Of a DNA stretch of 22,954 nucleotides, positions 21,788 to 22,954 are shown one piece after another (the first letter of the stretch is position 1; each line of letters opens with the position of its first letter). The stretch is taken from positions 1 to 22,954 of IMG/VR virus record IMGVR_UViG_3300004369_000156, one strand, 5' to 3'. A model generated the notes under the pieces. The model was given only the letters and a program-made list of their open reading frames with translations. It did not search any database and was not told where the DNA came from. A program made the translations under genes and the position numbers. The DNA comes from a virus.

Positions 21788-22204
21788 TTACACCTCGGCT
21801 TTCTTCGCTGCAGAGTTGATTTTCGAGATCGCAGACTCGGTGAAGAGAATCGTTTCGAGGGTCACTGCGTCGAGGCAGGAGATCGGAAACTTGCGTCGAC
21901 GAGCGGCGATTCCCGCGAAGACGTAGTCCTTGCCGCTCGAGCTGAACCGCGTTCCGAGTGGAGCGGTGAGTTTCTCGCCGCTAAGAGTGTTGAAACCGTA
22001 CCGCGTGTAGTACTGCGCTTCCTCGCTTTGGAGGTTGACTCCACCCTCGCCTCGTTCCAGCTTCGTGCTCTCAACCGAGATGCGAAGCACCGACCCATAG
22101 GTCGTCTTGATCTTCGGTGTCGCGAGACCGTATCTTGCGTAGATCTCTGCTGCAGCCGTCCTGAGCTCATCGGCGATCTCAATTGCTGTGTGCTTGTCAA
22201 TCAT
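21788..22204 (-). CDS. Conserved hypothetical phage protein
   Basis: 138 aa. ATG at 22204 after the AACGACGAAAGGA leader. The central block LGTRFSSSGKDYVFAGIAAR then RRKFPISCLD (about 83-112) resembles a motif I recall in many phage hypotheticals (F-x-S-x-G-K-x-Y-x-h-x-G-h-x-x-R-x-x-K-x-P-h), a small beta domain of unknown role. N-terminal helices and an acidic-to-basic C-terminus. Confidence 0.8.
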   Translation of the reverse strand: MIDKHTAIEIADELRTAAAEIYARYGLATPKIKTTYGSVLRISVESTKLERGEGGVNLQSEEAQYYTRYGFNTLSGEKLTAPLGTRFSSSGKDYVFAGIAARRRKFPISCLDAVTLETILFTESAISKINSAAKKAEV

Positions 22205-22234
22205 TTTGCTGTATCCTTTCGTCGTTGTATGTAC

Positions 22235-22250
22235 ATTTTACTTTCTTTAG
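22235..22250 (-). promoter_or_regulatory. CTAAAG-N4-TAAAAT promoter element, copy 8
   Basis: CTAAAGAAAGTAAAAT on the minus strand, then GTAC: the only full copy with a changed -10 (TAAAAT). The upstream gene's TAA (22247-22249) is inside CTAAAG. Confidence 0.78.
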
Positions 22251-22768
22251 TTTTCGTCTTTGTTGCTCTCGTGGAGAACGACGTCATGCCACTCTCCGTC
22301 GACAAAGTTTCCTAGGTAGAGTTCTCCGTCGAGCCAGAAGTGCGTAGGTTCGGGGACGTCGTCACGCCAGACCTCTCCATCCGGCCACGCGTGTTGTGTC
22401 GCTGCGCCGGGAACGTGGTAGCGACGTCCTTCTCCGTCCTTGGTGTACTTTCCGAAGATCGTCGTTCCTCGCCAGGCGTACTTGCAACACGGAGTGTCGT
22501 CACCGCTCGAGTCAGGGTGACCGCCGCGGAACTTCTCCTGAAACTCAAGCGGGAACATCTCGAGGACCTTCACGCAGCAGTCGTGACACATGACGACATC
22601 CTTCTGCGCCTCACGTCTGATGTCGTCTGAGAATCCGCCGTAGTAACCGAACGAGTCGAACGACATGGTCCACCCATTGTCGGGCGCGCTGTCCTGCTGC
22701 GTCGCCGGCGCGTCGATACCACACGCAGAGCATTTCACAGTCTGGGAAGCGCGATCGCTGATCGTCAC
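22247..22768 (-). CDS. Cys-rich phage hypothetical protein
   Basis: 173 aa. GTG at 22768 overlaps the previous stop as GTGA. An N-terminal VKCSACGID (C-x2-C) pairs with MCHDCCVKVLE, a likely zinc-binding treble-clef domain. There is a further CC at about 93-94. The C-terminal half is Trp/Asp-rich (AWPDGEVWRDDVPEPTHFWL). Similar short proteins occur in phages without assigned function. Confidence 0.78.
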   Translation of the reverse strand: MTISDRASQTVKCSACGIDAPATQQDSAPDNGWTMSFDSFGYYGGFSDDIRREAQKDVVMCHDCCVKVLEMFPLEFQEKFRGGHPDSSGDDTPCCKYAWRGTTIFGKYTKDGEGRRYHVPGAATQHAWPDGEVWRDDVPEPTHFWLDGELYLGNFVDGEWHDVVLHESNKDEN

Positions 22769-22863
22769 GCGTTGCTCCTCTCTCGCTTGCCGCAGTGGGC
22801 GCAGCGTCGGCAGTCGTCGTCGTTCGTGTAGTTGTGGGCGTGTTCGTCGTGTGTCGTTTCCAT
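22765..22863 (-). CDS. 32-residue Cys/His microprotein (leaderless)
   Basis: METTHDEHAHNYTNDDDCRR then CAHCGKRERSNA: C18-x2-C21-x2-C24 with upstream His residues. The ATG is 6 nt after the TATAAT of copy 9 and the stop overlaps the next start (GTGA), which supports it as a real gene or a translated leader that feeds ribosomes into the 173-aa gene. Confidence 0.68.
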   Translation of the reverse strand: METTHDEHAHNYTNDDDCRRCAHCGKRERSNA

Positions 22864-22869
22864 GAGTAC

Positions 22870-22885
22870 ATTATACAAACTTTAG
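22870..22885 (-). promoter_or_regulatory. CTAAAG-N4-TATAAT promoter element, copy 9
   Basis: CTAAAGTTTGTATAAT on the minus strand, then GTACTC and an ATG, the same N4 class as copy 5. Confidence 0.82.
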
Positions 22886-22954
22886 AAGTCTGTCGCTGGC
22901 GGCAGGCCGGCGCAGCGCGCGGGAGGCGCGCTGGCCGGCAGGCCGGTCAGAGGC
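22882..22954 (-). CDS. C-terminal fragment of a gene running off the right edge
   Basis: An open frame enters from the right edge and ends with TAA at 22882-22884 inside the CTAAAG of copy 9, the same stop placement as four neighbouring genes. The last residues read as a Pro/Ala-rich tail ending PPATDF. A GC-rich inverted repeat (22914-22932) lies inside it. The frame is supported only by stop placement and lack of stops over 24 codons. Confidence 0.4.
   Translation of the reverse strand, partial: PLTGLPASAPPARCAGLPPATDF
22914..22932. repeat. GC-rich inverted repeat
   Basis: AGCGCGC (22914-22920) and GCGCGCT (22926-22932) pair perfectly around GGGAG, flanked on both sides by GCCGGC and GGCAGGCCGG repeats. 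It could be a hairpin near a gene end or simply GC-rich coding sequence. Confidence 0.5.

Noticed and set aside
1-22954. tRNA genes, integrase, transposase or attachment sites
   Set aside because: No cloverleaf-like conserved arms, recombinase motifs or insertion-sequence ends were seen on either strand.

Overview
This window looks like part of the genome of a tailed double-stranded DNA phage, or an integrated copy, of an actinobacterium. The structural evidence is a large terminase, a portal and a head-region giant protein in one transcriptional direction. Two WhiB-family Fe-S regulators, a ThyX thymidylate synthase, a proteasome-type Ntn hydrolase, frequent GTG starts and leaderless genes point to an actinobacterial host. 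The window carries about 43 genes, nearly all on the minus strand, packed with ATGA or GTGA overlaps. No tRNA, rRNA, CRISPR array, integrase or transposase was seen. Family assignments rest on motifs read by eye.

Layout, read in the minus (transcription) direction from the right edge. (i) 22.95-15.3 kb: an accessory or early region of very small genes, many of them Cys-rich zinc-type microproteins or single-helix membrane proteins. It also holds ThyX (18.07-18.73 kb), the proteasome-like protease (16.9-17.5 kb), one WhiB (16.6-16.9 kb) and several HTH proteins. Many gene junctions here carry the same compact promoter-like element, CTAAAG-N4-TATAAT. It either sits 6-7 nt before a start codon (leaderless genes) or precedes a short leader with a stereotyped AAAGGA ribosome site. 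(ii) 15.3 kb: a strong hairpin terminator followed by one more copy of the element, which appears to launch the late operon. (iii) 15.17-11.89 kb: a conserved small protein, a C2H2 zinc finger, a second WhiB, a gene of unknown function, the large terminase and a peptidoglycan-binding-domain protein.

(iv) 11.89-10.4 kb: the only plus-strand genes, two small genes with duplicated extended -10 promoters and leaders that look like a moron cassette. Next to them is about 0.8 kb of apparently non-coding DNA rich in ATGG/TGGCC words, including a perfect 10-bp tandem repeat. (v) 10.4-1 kb: a double-HTH protein (possible small terminase) with a homopurine tract, small genes, a DUF1360-like membrane protein, the portal, a Dps/ferritin-like protein fused to a phage domain, and a giant gene that runs off the left edge.

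The most interesting object is that giant gene: at least 2004 codons, open from 6012 to base 1 with no stop. It is a multidomain 'polyvalent' protein with two WYL-like domains, an R-S-ExE ADP-ribosyltransferase, a HipA/PI3K-like kinase-type domain and the start of a DnaQ-type 3'-5' exonuclease. Its position directly after portal and Dps suggests a virion protein whose domains act on the host or on DNA after injection. The second highlight is the array of near-identical compact promoters that define leaderless genes.
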